A stretch of DNA of 64,000 bases. Source: Sorghum bicolor (lineage: Eukaryota > Streptophyta > Magnoliopsida > Poales > Poaceae). Positions 1 through 11,453 of the stretch are shown here, piece by piece. The stretch's first letter is position 1; each line of letters starts with the position of its first letter. The notes under the pieces are model-generated. The model was not told the DNA's origin and searched no databases. It was given only the letters and a program-made list of their open reading frames with translations. Location of the stretch: contig NC_012873.2 of assembly GCF_000003195.3 (NCBI RefSeq), positions 42,092,061-42,156,060 of the forward strand, in the 5' to 3' direction. The position numbers and the translations under genes were made by a program.

Positions 1-1489
1 ATGCTTGTTGACACTTGCTAACACCACTTGAATACTAGGTTGTCATCCCCAGCATGGCACTAGTGTGTAATCGGGTATTTATGAATGTAAAGGCTCTCTA
101 GGAAATATATCTATTCTATCCGCAAGCACACAGATAAAATACCAATTGTAGCACTTCACCAGGAAAGTATTTTCAGGTATCGTTATTTATAATTTTGCTA
201 AAGGAAAAGCAACACATTGGTAGCATAAAATAATAAGGTTTAGACTAGAGATAAACTTACAGAGCATGATTACTTATGAGAAACTCATTCACATAGTCAC
301 TTGCTTCGGCAGGGGGTAAGCCATAAATAATAAATATAATGAATTGTAAGCTCAAAGATAAATCACATAAAGATTAGAGATAGACTACTCCACAAAATGT
401 AAGGTGATGTTGGACTAGTAAGAGAATAACTTCTAAGTATGTTCTAATCTACTAAGTCAAAATCTACTCTAGCACATACAATATCATATATAGCATAAAA
501 GACTCTTCATTTATGTATAAGGAACATTGCTAAAGAAAGCGAGAACAGAGTAAGACTTGCTCCTCAATACAAAGTCTGCCTGCCCTACCAACAGGCGATG
601 GACTACAAAGGACTCAACAGGACTGTCACTCCCGTGAACTACCACACGTCACGGCCAATAGGGTACATTTGTAGGTAAATAGCATCTAAGCACCACGCTT
701 ACATGTGATCTACCACCTAACTCCCTCGAGATAAGAGCTAAGCGCTTTGCAAACATATATAAAAACTCATCATCAATCATAACCATATCAAATGTAGAAC
801 TAGAAAAAACTACGAACACAATAAATAGAAACATAATGATATTAAGAACAAGATCATAGAGAAAGATATGAAATAATACCAATCTTTATGATGAAGATCT
901 GAAATCCAGAGTGTAAGTGCTCTACTTCTCTAAATCTATCTAATCAATCATATAGAACTTGAAAGAATTGGGAGTAGCTATTCTAATTCTCTAGTGGAGA
1001 GAGATATCTAAAACCCTAGCTTTGATGGCTTCCTCTAATAATGATTTCTCCTCTCCTTAGGGACAGGCAGGGCATTGCTTATATAGCCCCCTCAAATGAA
1101 CATGGACTGTCGGATCAAACCGACCTTGATTGCACGGTTTAGATTCATCCTCAAAGATGGTGGAGCACGGTCCGCGAGATTGGAGCTGATTGGCTGAGGG
1201 GGTAGGGAGGGTGCCATGCGGGTGGCTCCCCTCCGCCTCCAGTTCAGTCCAGTAGCTTCTAGAGCCTTCCTGAGTATTCTTTTCTTATGTGTGGGTCTTT
1301 TCTCTCTATGTAAACATGACATGTGGACCTTTTTTGGCTCTTTTGTTGATAACTCCCTGTAAAAACATAAACTCACCAAAATTCATGGAAATTTGTAAGT
1401 TCGACCCCCTAAGTCTATGGTGGTGATTCAATTAAGCCCTTTATAGTTCTTGTTGACGTATAGAAATTAATACTTAACGACCATCAACA
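1..1489 (-). repeat. Partial LTR-like sequence
   Basis: Read on the minus strand, a TGTTGATGGTC terminus lies at 1479-1489. It is followed by non-coding sequence with a TATA element (1079-1086) and a long leader, as in an LTR promoter. The far end lies outside the window or has decayed. I could not match a second copy, a target duplication or a coding region. Short open frames inside it (649-882 and 1092-1379, minus) show no known motif and look like chance. Confidence 0.35.
1079..1086 (-). promoter_or_regulatory. TATA-like box of the LTR-like sequence
   Basis: The minus strand reads CTATATAA just downstream of a GC-rich stretch, the spacing expected for an LTR promoter. This rests on motif and context only. 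Confidence 0.3.
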
Positions 1490-2402
1490 ATTGCCTACTA
1501 TCCATTTCTGAAGTTTGCAACAACCAAATTATTGCTTATTTCCTACCCTAGAGATCTGCAAAAGTATTCATGTATCCCATTTCTAGCCCCATGTTGTTTC
1601 TACACTAGAAATATACATCTATCCTTTACTTTTTACTCCATATGGTTGAGACACTCAAGAGATTCCTCAACAATTGGTCTTTAAAAGGGAGAAGGATATT
1701 GCTTGCTAAAAAAAGAAGATATCTATATGAGGCATATGGCCCAAAAGAAATGTGAGGACACATTTTTGTCCTTATCATTTATCAAAAAAATTATCTATAG
1801 CAACCATATCCCCCTTCAAGAGACATGGGGAAGTCTCAAGGAGTATTCTTCCTTCATTCCTTTCCCACTTTCATTAAACCAACCACCTTTACCATATCTT
1901 GATCATTTCTGCATGACCTGTTGCTCCTAGCGATCTAAGTGTCTAGCTTAACAATATACACAAGTTTGCTTAGTTTTTGCATACCCATAGCTCCACATAT
2001 CATCCCATTAGATGTAGGAATAAAGGCTATCACTTCTAGCCTAGGTGAGGTTTACCAAACACCACTGAGTGATCGAGTGAGCCATTTGAGGAACTAAAGC
2101 AAGCTTTGTTTTCAAAAATTTCAAAACCCTCTAGACATAGTCTTAGCTTAACTAAAGCAAGGTAAGAAGTTTGTGCCTACTCCTATGTCTTACTTTTTGC
2201 ATGATCCAAGTGAAAAGCTAAAAAGCCCCACAATACTATGATTTATGGTAAAACTTCAAACCCACTCTTTTGACTATAAAAAGCATGGTGCTGTATTAGT
2301 AGACTTTGCAAAGTTACTTTATTGAAGCAATGTCCAATCCCACTCTTTTATGCTAAACCTGCATTTTGCTTAAGGACAAGCAAAGGGTAGCTTGGGGGAA
2401 CT
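1490..2402 (+). other. Non-coding retroelement 3' region ending in a polypurine tract
   Basis: No convincing gene is visible. The last 14 bases (2389-2402, AGCTTGGGGGAACT) form a polypurine tract directly before the TG of the next LTR. The preceding AAGGACAAGCAAAG stretch is typical of the 3' untranslated part of grass Ty3/gypsy elements of the Tat/Athila type. The 1703-1930 plus-strand open frame has no recognisable domain. Confidence 0.4.
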
Positions 2403-4100
2403 TGTTGATGGTCCTTATCACCCATTTTGACCATCAACATTTCATCCAAAACTATGGTAAATCAACATGAACATGTGCATATTTTGGTTATTACTTACCT
2501 AGTTCTACATGTACAAAGAAATTTATTTGTATGCATGAAACAATAGGAAAAAGATCAAAAAAGGACCCACCTAGAAGGCAACCCACCACACCTAGTGCCA
2601 CATAGGCCAACCAGGGTGGCGGGTGCCATGCCAAGTTGGCGGGCGCTAGGCCCACCTGGGAGCGCCACCCCCTGTGTGGCCAGCCACGTCACCGATCCGT
2701 GTGACACCTCCAGGAGTCCATCTAAGGCATCCAAAGCAACGTTGGTTTAATCCAATGGCCAGAACATGTTGTCACATGGATCATGGTCTTCCAACACGTG
2801 ACAAAGCGGTGCTCTGACACGTGTCTTACCGGAAACCAACCTTGGGAGATCATCTGGACCATCAGGAGCAAAGGCGGTTGACCAGAGGTGGCACCCACCA
2901 TAGATCCTTGGCGCCGCCTCCCCATTCTAGCGCCTACCACTCCTCTTCACTCCCTTGCGAGCTCCTTCCACCAGAAGACTCCCTAGCCTATAAAAGGACC
3001 CCTTCGGCCACTGTTTTGAGGAGGGGGAGAAAAGAAGAGAACACAAGAAGAGGCTCAAGCATAGCATAGTGCTTAGAGCAAGTGTTAGCATAGTAGCTCC
3101 CTCGCTTAGGTAGCTAGCTTAGCTCCATAGCCTCTCTGCCGCTAGCTCAGCTTCGCTCTAGCAACTGGGAGTTGTAAGCAGGAGGAGTAGCTAGGTGTAG
3201 CTCAGCTTGGAGACGGGAAGAGTCTTCCTCCTCTCCACTCTGGTATTATACCTTTGCTATCTTAGTACTCATTTATTTATCATTTACTGTTGGTATATTG
3301 AGTGCTATTTACCTTTAAAGTACTTAGTTTATAGTGATCATATCATTAGTGAGCTTAGGTGTTTGATTGTGTTGGGATAAGTGCTTGGTTAGTTTAGTGT
3401 TAGTTGTTCAAGCTAGTATTGCTCTATCGTCTGGTTATGGTGTCTTTACTCTAGAGCTCGGGTAAATATAGTAGGAGTATAGATTAAGCGCGGTGCTTAG
3501 GCTATAGGCTTACATTCAGATATGGCTAGACCCACGGATAGCTAGGGTAGCACCAGGTGGTGACAGCCCTGATTGCCTACGTATTCCCCCATGTTCGGTC
3601 TAGTTCTTAAAATGTAAGGCACGTTGTGCTTCATGCCTGAGGTTTAGGATAGGTACGCCTCTTTGCTTGACTTGAATAACTAGTGCTATCCTTTTACTGG
3701 GTCCCCTAAATCTACTACCACTCTTATTTATCTAGGTTAATTGGTAAATTAGTTTGGTTATCCTTTACCCATTCATTTACCATTCCTAGCTTTGATTATT
3801 CATTCTTGCCCAACTTGACCACATCACCCATCCTTCCTTTGGGAAATTATAAATCGACACCTAGTTACTCACCAGGCGAAGTGCTACACATGATGTTATG
3901 TGCGCTTGCAGATCTCATTCACCTAGGTAGATTGCAATCATGCCTGTTGGCCCTACTAGTGTCGGGATTGATAACCCCACTAGGCATTAGTGGACTAGCC
4001 AACTGTAGCCTCACCTTAGGTGTAGCTAAGAACTACTGACTCGACACTTCAAGGATAGTAGTTAACCTCAGTCCTTTCTTAGTATTACTAAGAAGTGTCA
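2403..4100 (+). repeat. LTR of a Ty3/gypsy-type retroelement
   Basis: The segment begins TGTTGATGGTC right after a polypurine tract and ends at a CA (4099-4100). It holds a strong TATA box (TATAAAAG, 2989-2996). Twelve bases after its end lies a primer-binding-site-like sequence (4112-4129). Both internal-side signals, polypurine tract before and primer site after, flank the same LTR. That arrangement fits a tandem or recombined element rather than a simple full copy. Boundaries are inferred from termini, not from comparison with a second LTR. Confidence 0.5.
2989..2996 (+). promoter_or_regulatory. TATA box within the LTR
   Basis: TATAAAAG about 590 bases into the LTR, with a GC-richer leader downstream. 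It is consistent with the LTR's own transcription start; no transcript data are available. Confidence 0.4.
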
Positions 4101-4111
4101 TTAAGCATTTC

Positions 4112-4129
4112 TAGCGTCGTTGCTAGGGA
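4112..4129 (+). other. Degenerate primer binding site
   Basis: TAGCGTCGTTGCTAGGGA resembles the tRNA-Asp-type primer site TGGCGCCGTTGCCGGGGA used by many plant Ty3/gypsy elements, with 14 of 18 bases matching from memory of that motif. It sits 11 bases after the LTR end. Decay is evident, including loss of the starting TGG. Confidence 0.4.
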
Positions 4130-4136
4130 CTAGACT

Positions 4137-4897
4137 TTGTGTCTACTTTTGGTGATTGCGTTAAGAATTGCCAACAGTGTGCATTCTTTGTTACGTGTGG
4201 CCGAGGTAAACAAATGTGATGGTTTCATGTGCTGCCCATGTGCCATATATAAGAATATTGTGGAATATGCTAGCTCAAGGACTCTTCATTCACACTTGTT
4301 CAAGTTAGGTTTCATGCCAAACTATATTTGTTGGACGAAGTATGGAGAAACTGAGGTTGTAATGGAAGAAGGTGAAGAAGAACAGTAGGTCGATGATGAC
4401 ATTATTGTTGAATATGGTGCCTTGAATGCTACTGCAATGAGGGGTACTGAAGAAGAAGTAGGGGCAGAAGAGGAGCCCACTGATAATCTTGGTTAGGCCA
4501 TTCGTGACGCACAAAGAGAATGTGAAAGTGAAAAGCATAAGATCAAGTTCGACCGCATGCTAGAGGATCAAAAGAAATTGCTATAAGCAACTTGTGATGC
4601 GGGGTAGAAAAAGTTGGCCATCGATGATTTCTTCCTGCAAATCACCTCGTAAGAAAGAAAGGCAAGAATTTTAAAGGTTAGGTCGACCACTAGAAAGCCT
4701 CGCAATCAAATAGGTGAGGATGTACTCGATATGGTCAATGATGTGAAGGTAGTCTTTGGAAAGGGACCCGGCAGCCAACCTGTTCTGAATGATGCCAACA
4801 GTCATGCACCCATGTTGAAGAACAAGTCTTTATTTTGGGAGCTACCGTATTGGCAAGTTCTAGAGGTTCACAGCATGATCGATGTGATGCACCTGAC
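4137..4897 (+). pseudogene. CACTA transposase (TNP2-like), 5' part, decayed
   Basis: Conceptual translation shows a Transpos_assoc-type zinc motif (CCPC, then GFMPNYICWTKYGE, about 4225-4360). Next come a transposase_21-like stretch (RECESEK...FDRMLED, about 4515-4570) and the conserved FGKGPGSQP...FWELPYW...IDVMHLT segment (about 4750-4897). Stops occur at 4386-4388, near 4494 and near 4583. Most of the first catalytic region between about 4620 and 4690 is missing compared with the family. The frame stops abruptly at 4897, where a foreign 7.1 kb element begins, and resumes at 11997. In the family this protein cuts and moves En/Spm (CACTA) elements; this copy cannot be functional. Confidence 0.8.
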
Positions 4898-7470
4898 TAT
4901 AACACCCTAGCTTTTAAAAGAAGACCAGAGTCATCATATGTGTGCCTAGGAAGTCCACACATACAATAAAAGAATAAAAATATCAGAAATAATGTTATAT
5001 ATAGTGGAAAAAAAACATATTTTTACTGGGGGCTCCGAATGCCAAGCACTTCTGGTATGCTTCTAGAAAACTCCATGACATCTTTGTCCCTTTTCTAAGG
5101 AGCGCTTTACTACACACTGAGGGTGTGGGGGGAATAGCAAGTTAAGCCAGAGCCATATAGCTTGGAGCTGCACTGTATGTCCCAAGGGGGCGCTCTATGA
5201 CTAAGTCCTTATGGAGGGCAGAGACAGGTACGCCCGGTACCTAGGCCAACCACCAGTACTTGCTCCCCCTGTCACCACCACCATCACGATGCTCACAAGC
5301 ATCAACATCTCCATTACCGCAGTGACCATTATCTAGCACGTATTAAGCATCAAATTAAGTAGAAATTATTCTTTATTAAAACTTATGTATAAGGTGAGTA
5401 GAGCAGCTAAGCATAACTAATATACCCTAGTCTACCCATACACATAGCCCTAGGTGTTCAAGGAATAATAAGTGAAACTAGTCAGGTCCTTAGAGTTTGC
5501 ATTTATTAGACACATGCAATGAAAGTAAATGACATTAAATGTATAGGAACAAATAGATCAAATGGTGCTTGCACTTGCCTTAATCCCAAAGTATAACTGC
5601 TCAAAAGTCTTCGGCTTTTATCTTCTGATCTTTCGCTTCTATTGCACTTGTCAGTACACAACTCCTGATCTTTAGTGCCAAGGAACCGCTCTTCGGCTAC
5701 TCGCAGCAACCAAGCAAACAGGCAACAAACAGACATGACTAAGAATAACTGATCACAAAAGGAAAAGCTTTAAAAAAGAGCGCACTAAATGACACGGCTT
5801 GTTGCTATGATCGTGGCCACGCAAGAACGATAGAGAACAGAGCTATCGTTAAACGGACATTACTATCGAGGCTTGCAACATAACGAAGAAGACAACCATA
5901 CGCTTGTTGTATTTTTATTTGATGAAAGGAGGTGATAGACTTTTTAGAGAAATATCTCAAAGTTGAATTGACCAAATTATAAAAAAATATAATAGTTGAG
6001 GCTAAACGTTAGTCATATTCTAATTATAAATAATTTAGAGTACTAAAGTCATTTAAGCATTTATAATTTTAGAAAGCATAAAATATGCAAAGATCAACTA
6101 ATAGATTCACTATATATTCCAAGGTTAATCTAAGCAAGTCATAATTGAAAATTCATTTATGTTGACATTAATTATATAACATTCTTTATTAAAGACTAAA
6201 CTATATAACTAAGTCGTTTTTAATCTAAGAGGCATTAGATAGATATTAAATAAATTAATTACATGCTTCATATTTAACTAAACCAATTATAATTAAGAAA
6301 CATTTAAATTAATATTAATCAAGCTAACAATTATTTACAAAAGGCCGAGATTATAGACCTAAGTTGCTTTTAATTGAAAAGAAAAGCATTGCATAAGTAT
6401 TAATTAAATTGCATCTAGATCGACTTTCTATGAATCATGCTTAAACTAGGCAAATTATAATTGTAAATACATATTTAAGTTGACAAGCAATTATTATTAT
6501 TATTAAAAAATATATTGTCTTATGTTCCTTTTATTTAGAAACATTTTTTCGTAATTATTAATCGAATTAATAGAATTAAATTTATAAACATGTGACATGT
6601 TAGACGTCGTTGCTACCACATAGCAACGGCAAGATCACAACACAATAAGAACGGATTCAAACTCTAGCTAGCATTTAATTAAAAAGCTATTAAATAAATC
6701 ATTAATCAATTGTATTTAAATCACAATAAATTTACAATTGAGTGATATGATATATGTTAGCACTACTGTGTATAACTTGACGATATGAAACGGACTAAAA
6801 CAGAGTTAGATGATTAAATTGCTAAGGATTAACGACAGTGGTAAAACTGTAAATAACTCATCTTCTACCTTGGGCTTCATCACCACGAACACAACCTAGA
6901 GCTGCATGCACACGGAGAAAGGGCTGGAGGCTCGGCCGGTTGATTGGGTAGCGCAGCGCACCAGGGCGAGATGGTGACGCGCAGGACCGCAGCATGGGGT
7001 TGCACTGGCTGGTGCCCGAGGCCGGGCACAACAGCATCGTTCACCTGCTGGCCGTGGTCAGGCACGCACACGCACACAAGGCATCGGGCCGAGCGCTGGG
7101 CGCGATAGGGAGGCCCGGGGCAGCGTCGCGGGGCTGGCTGCAGGCGCCGGGTCGCTGGTGGCAGCCATAGGTCGCGTTGGCTCGAAACAAATGAGAAGAC
7201 GGTGTCCATGGAGGTTCGCATAGCTAGAGAAATAAATATTAGAGACACGACGAACGAGTATGCATTCAAAAAATATGGTGCGTCGGTGTAGAAGAGATCG
7301 AGACGAACCTCGTGGTGGAATGAGAAGTCACTAGAACACGACGAGCTGACTGAAAACGCTCGCCGGAGAGTTCGCTGGAAACCTATATGTGGTGAACTTC
7401 GGCCAGAGATGAAGAGAGCTACGGGTGGTGGCTCGAGATGGGGTAGCATGACGAGACGAACACCGGCATA
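4898..7470. repeat. Left arm of the LTR-type insertion
   Basis: This arm is AT-rich from 5900 to 6850 and GC-rich from 6870 to 7460. On the minus strand 6880-7449 is open for 189 codons, but the protein has no domain I recognise and reads like leader sequence. No RNA genes or other motifs are visible. Confidence 0.4.
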
Positions 7471-7639
7471 TCTCCTCTCCTACAACTAAAAAGAATAGAA
7501 GATGGACATTTTCTTCGTGCAACAATCGTTTCGTCCTGCCTGCTGTCCTACTAGGAAACATCCTGCAGACCGTCATCCCCTCCCTGATCCTCTCCCCTTT
7601 CCTATCTTGTCCGCGCAGGCGCCCCAATCCCTGCGCCGA

Positions 7640-8340
7640 TCCCCTCCGCGAGAACTCCCCAATTTCTCCGTCAGCGAGGGGCTCGTGAGCCATCCGCCGC
7701 GAGACCGTCAGCGAGACCCATCCTCGAGCGCCGCCTGTGACCTCCTCGTGAGAGCGCCATCCGCGACCCTGTCCTTGAGCGCCGTCCGCTGCGACACCGT
7801 CGTGCCGTTCGCGACAGCTGCCTCGGCCGCAACAAGCGTTGTCGCGGCTGCGTCGGGACAGCGGGCACCTCCGTCCGCGCGAGGACGGGCCTCGAGCGCC
7901 GCCCGCGACCTCCTCGTGAGCGCCGTCTGCCGCGAGAGCGCCGTCCGCGACAGCTGCCTCAGCCGCAACGAGCGCCGTCGCGACAGCGTCGGTGCGGGCA
8001 ACTCCGTCCGCGCGAGGACGAGCCTCGAGCGCCGCCCGCGACCTCCTCGTGAGCCCTGTCCTCGAGCGCCATCCTCGAGCTGCCGTCCACATGACCCCCA
8101 TCGTCGAGCACCGTCTGCCGCGAGAGCACCGTCCGCACGCCGCCGTCCACGCGAGCCCCGTCCTCGAGCGCTGTCCGCGACTGCTGTGATCTCAGCCGAG
8201 CGCTGTCCGCGCGCCGTCCGCGATAGCTGCCGTCCATGCGACCCTCGTCCTCGTGTACCGTCCGCCGCGACACCGTCGCGCCGTCCGCGACAGCTGCCTC
8301 GCCCGCAACGAGCGCCGTCACGACAACTTTGGGACCGTGG
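7640..8340 (+). repeat. GC-rich imperfect tandem repeats
   Basis: A block built of variants of GAGCGCCGTCCGCGACAG. One roughly 50-base unit at 7870-7920 recurs almost unchanged at 8004-8053, a spacing of about 134 bases. Another unit (GACAGCTGCCTC...) recurs near 7815, 7950 and 8289. High GC and few stop triplets leave several frames open on both strands at once (plus 7502-8653, minus 7331-8101 and 7959-8396). I do not call any of these a gene. Confidence 0.6.
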
Positions 8341-8460
8341 CTACCTCCGTCCGCGCGAGGAGGGCCAAGGATTGAAATGTGCCTGGAGCGCCGCATGTGA
8401 GTTCAGAATTGAAATGTGCCTGGAGCGCCGCAAGGAGGGCCAAGGAGGCCACACCCACCA

Positions 8461-9567
8461 ATGGCGCTCCTCCTCTCCCCGACCGTCTCCTTCCTCGTCT
8501 CCCCCGCTGCTCCACGCTCCCGAGCACTCTCCGCTACCGCCAATGTCTCCTACCCAAGTAAGCTCCGCTGGCGCGCATCCTCGATCCCCTCGTCTTGTTC
8601 GAGTCCAACTCCCCTCTGTACCGCTGTCCTGGCTGGCTGGGGTCGGTTCCTAGGATGGATTTCATGCCCTACCATCTGCAATCCCCGCAGCACTGCGGAT
8701 GTGAGGTTTATGGTCGATTTAATTGTGCGCCGGTCGAGCCTCAGGCGTTTCTGCGCCGCTGTGATGCTGCTGGCTCGTTTGGGGATTTCTTCAAACATTA
8801 ATCGTGCAGCAAGTTCTTCTACGCTGCCAATATGCTAGAGCTGTATCGGTTGGGCCAGGAACGCTAGGACACCATCATTTGCTCCTTCACTGCTTTATTT
8901 AATGCCAATTACTGTAAGATTTCATAAGGAACAAAGTGCTTAGGCGTACTTTGCTTGCTAGCTGCTACGGTTAAGCATATGCCCAAGGCACACTGCATTT
9001 CCTGCTAAGTAGTATTGTATTGCATTGCTTGGCTGTACCGCCTTGATTACACTTATATAAGCTTTGTTGGTTAACAATGCCGGAGAAACCTCTTTTTCTA
9101 TTATATTGCAACCTTCGTGTCATGAACCCATGACTTCATTAGGCCCATGTGAGTTCAGAATTGAAATGTGCGAATTACTGTGCACCAGATCCTATTAAGT
9201 AGTTTGCCTTTTTGTTAATACTGTTGTTGCACCCTCAAGGCTGCAATGCAAGAATCTGTCCTCCCTACAGGGCCCTCTGAATGTTACTTCTACTTGTGCT
9301 TCTTTCGCCGAGAAGAGGCCGGTTCTTGTCCATGCCACGGCAGAGGGTTCTGAGGCTGGTGCGGAGCAGCCAGAAGAGCCGAAACCGGTGACCAAGATCG
9401 AGGACATGTCGCTCGAGTTGAAGCAGAAGATGATCATGGAACAGAGGGCGCGGATGAAGCTTGCCAAGAAACTGAGGCAGCGGCGCAAGCGGCTTCTCCG
9501 CAAGAGGAAGCTTAGGAAGAAGGGCAGGTGGCCTCCGTCCAAGATGAAGAAGCTCAAGAATGTATGA
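8461..9567 (+). pseudogene. PSRP5: Captured plastid 50S ribosomal protein 5 (PSRP5-like) gene copy
   Basis: Exon 1 (8461 to about 8557) starts MALLLSPTVSFLVSPAAP, a Ser/Ala-rich chloroplast transit peptide. Exon 2 (9240-9567) encodes a highly basic C-terminus with MKLAKKLRQRRKRLLRKRKL and ends KKGRWPPSKMKKLKNV before TGA (9565-9567). This is the signature of plastid-specific ribosomal protein 5 of the large subunit. The best donor (CCCAA/GTAAGC, after 8557) leaves phase 1, whereas exon 2, opened by acceptor AG at 9238-9239, needs phase 2. The strong splice choice therefore reaches a stop early; only a poor GC donor would keep frame. With its place inside a Helitron, this looks like a captured, probably non-functional copy. 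Confidence 0.7.
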
Positions 9568-10305
9568 ACAGCGTCAATGTTGACAGCCACTCTGCCTTGG
9601 CTCTCTGTGTTGTGGTTGCCCAGTGTACCAATTTTTCTGTTCAGAATCTGAGACACGATACCTACAAAATGTAATTCTGTTTTTCATGTAATTGAATCTT
9701 CTTACAGTCTAGCCTACTCAATGTGTCTGAATTTTCTCCCTGCATCCGTATATGATTGATGTGCTTTAGCTTTGGTTCAGGACTAGCACTATATATTAGT
9801 CTATGCTGCATAAGTATCTTCTGTACCTGAACCTGTCAAACATCATGAATTATGTTAAATACCATTGGAAGGCCAACTATGAATTATGTTAAATATCGAA
9901 GGCTCGAGTTGTCATCATCCTAATCTCTGGTTCTTTACTTGCTTGCCCTATCCTTTCTTCTTGAATATATTCTGTTCTGTCACGATTCAGTCTCTCTTCT
10001 CAATTGGTCAATGTCGTGGTGAATCATGGCTCAAACTAAGGAGATATTGTCAAGGAGACCACCGCTATTGATTTAATAGTATGATTGAGGTCTGTTGGTG
10101 GGAAGTCGTGAAATCAATCTTGTATTGAAAATGGGATTCATATGATCAAATGAGATCCTAAACGTATTGTATTCCTGTAGCTTTGAGTACATGGAATTTC
10201 TTGCCGCCGTGTAGTTTTTTCTTGCATACATGAGCTCCATAAAATTTGTATACTACTGCTTGTAGATCCTTTGTCTCTGAAACTAAATGTTGCACAATGG
10301 GTGGA
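9568..10305 (+). other. No gene seen between captured fragments
   Basis: The 3' flank of the PSRP5-like copy passes into AT-rich sequence without coding signals. Weak open frames (9886-10071 plus, 10138-10356 minus) show no motif. This may be captured non-coding DNA. Confidence 0.3.
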
Positions 10306-10634
10306 GGCTGGGAAGTTGCAGTGGTTTAAGCTGGCGATCATGAGCAAGGCCACCACCAGCGAGGTGCTAGAGCGCTGGACTTCTACATCTTCACAAACGC
10401 CGAGTTCATCGAGAAGGGGTGGGCCACCCTGACTCTTATCCCCACTTCTTCACTCTCTTCCTATGACCCTAACCAATCGGTAAGTAGCCAGAGCCACATG
10501 TGTCATGGCTTGATTGCATCTTCTTCTGATGTTCGTCAGGGCTATCAAGGAGAAGGGCAACAAGGAGGTCATGAGGGAGATTCAGGCCATCATGCCCTTC
10601 ACATCTTGCATTCACCCTTGCCTCGACGAGCCAT
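10306..10634 (+). pseudogene. MAD2: Captured MAD2 spindle-checkpoint gene fragment
   Basis: Two exon-like pieces match the HORMA-domain protein MAD2. The first (about 10306-10416) reads EAGKLQ..., then IMSKATTSEVLERW, then, after a one-base loss near 10379, FYIFTNAEFIEK. The second (10540-10634), flanked by an AG acceptor (10538-10539) and a GTAAGG donor, reads AIKEKGNKEVMREIQAIM and ends near CLDEP. Only the middle of the roughly 205-residue protein is present, with a frameshift. It cannot make MAD2, which inhibits the anaphase-promoting complex at unattached kinetochores. Location downstream of the PSRP5-like piece inside the same Helitron supports capture. Confidence 0.75.
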
Positions 10635-11084
10635 GTAAGGACACATCAACCGGCATCCAATTGCCTAATTAGTTTCCTCTCCTAGCTCTTTCACCTTCCT
10701 TATGGATACTAGACAAATTAATTTGTAGTTAATGCATACTGTGGATTTTTTTCTCTAACACCGTACTGTGAATTCTAAAATTTGTTCTACAGATAGAGCA
10801 ATTCACAGTATGCAGTTGTGCACAAGAACCAAAAGTCAATTAAGAAACTTTTTGTCCTAAATATTTGTTTTTCAAGTATGTTGCCTGGTGTTGTTGTTCC
10901 CTTCCCCTTCCTGTAAAGGTTGATTATCAACTTTTAAATACTGGGATGATTGTTATATTAACAGTCCATCCTATTATAAGTTTTGTTATATTAATGGTCT
11001 ATCCTACTAATGGCTATGTTCTCCAACTCTTTCTAGAAAGGAAATATGATATGGAGTTCAAGTAAAGAAATAAATCAGGTGAGA
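10635..11084 (+). other. AT-rich Helitron filler without a gene
   Basis: No coding signal. A self-complementary stretch around 10735-10815 (GCATACTGTG... and ...CACAGTATGC) may be a small foldback element. Confidence 0.3.
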
Positions 11085-11262
11085 AAAATGCTAAGATTTG
11101 TAACGTAAAGTGAGTATACTATAAAAATATAATTAAGAAAGAATCTAATGATACTTAGTTAGTACCATAATAATTATTATTTATAATATAAATTTGGTCA
11201 AACTTAGAAAAGTTTGACTCTCCAAGATTCTTGGAATGACTTACAATTTGGGATGGAGAGAG
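11085..11262 (-). mobile_element. Truncated Stowaway-like MITE
   Basis: It matches the reverse complement of the complete copy at 36780-37037 over about 180 bases, including CCAAGATTCTTGGAATGACT, and ends in GGGATGGAGAGAG next to TA. About 80 bases of the other end are missing. Confidence 0.65.
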
Positions 11263-11422
11263 TATAGTTTATGAGTTTGCGATGCCGCAGTCTCTATGAC
11301 TGTATTAATTTTATAAACTTTATTTTTAAAATTAAATGTCATTTTAATATTGGTATTTAATTTCTATAATTTTATTATATTATTGTGCGATCTGTATGTT
11401 TTAAGTATAAAATATTAGTTAT

Positions 11423-11453
11423 CCCGTAGCAACGCACGGGTACGCTACCTAGT
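11423..11453 (+). other. Helitron 3' terminal hairpin and CTAG-T end
   Basis: The CCCGT/ACGGG stem with loop AGCAACGC precedes CTAG and the host T (11453). This terminus defines the element's right edge and is followed by a TA repeat of the host LTR. Confidence 0.65.

Larger units (their letters stand above)
7471..11452 (+). mobile_element. Probable non-autonomous Helitron carrying host gene pieces
   Basis: The 3' end is well marked. A hairpin, CCCGT (11423-11427) pairing with ACGGG (11436-11440) across an 8-base loop, is followed 8 bases later by CTAG (11449-11452) and a T. These are the Helitron 3' hallmarks. A candidate 5' end is TCTCCTCTCCTAC at 7471, preceded by A, consistent with A/T insertion. 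Inside are fragments of at least two unrelated nuclear genes in one orientation, the usual outcome of Helitron capture. No Rep/helicase is present. The 5' boundary is the weakest point. Confidence 0.6.

Noticed and set aside
7331..8653. Long overlapping open frames on both strands (up to 383 codons)
   Set aside because: They lie in a GC-rich tandem repeat that lacks stop triplets in many frames, with no recognisable domain and low-complexity Arg/Ala/Pro translations.
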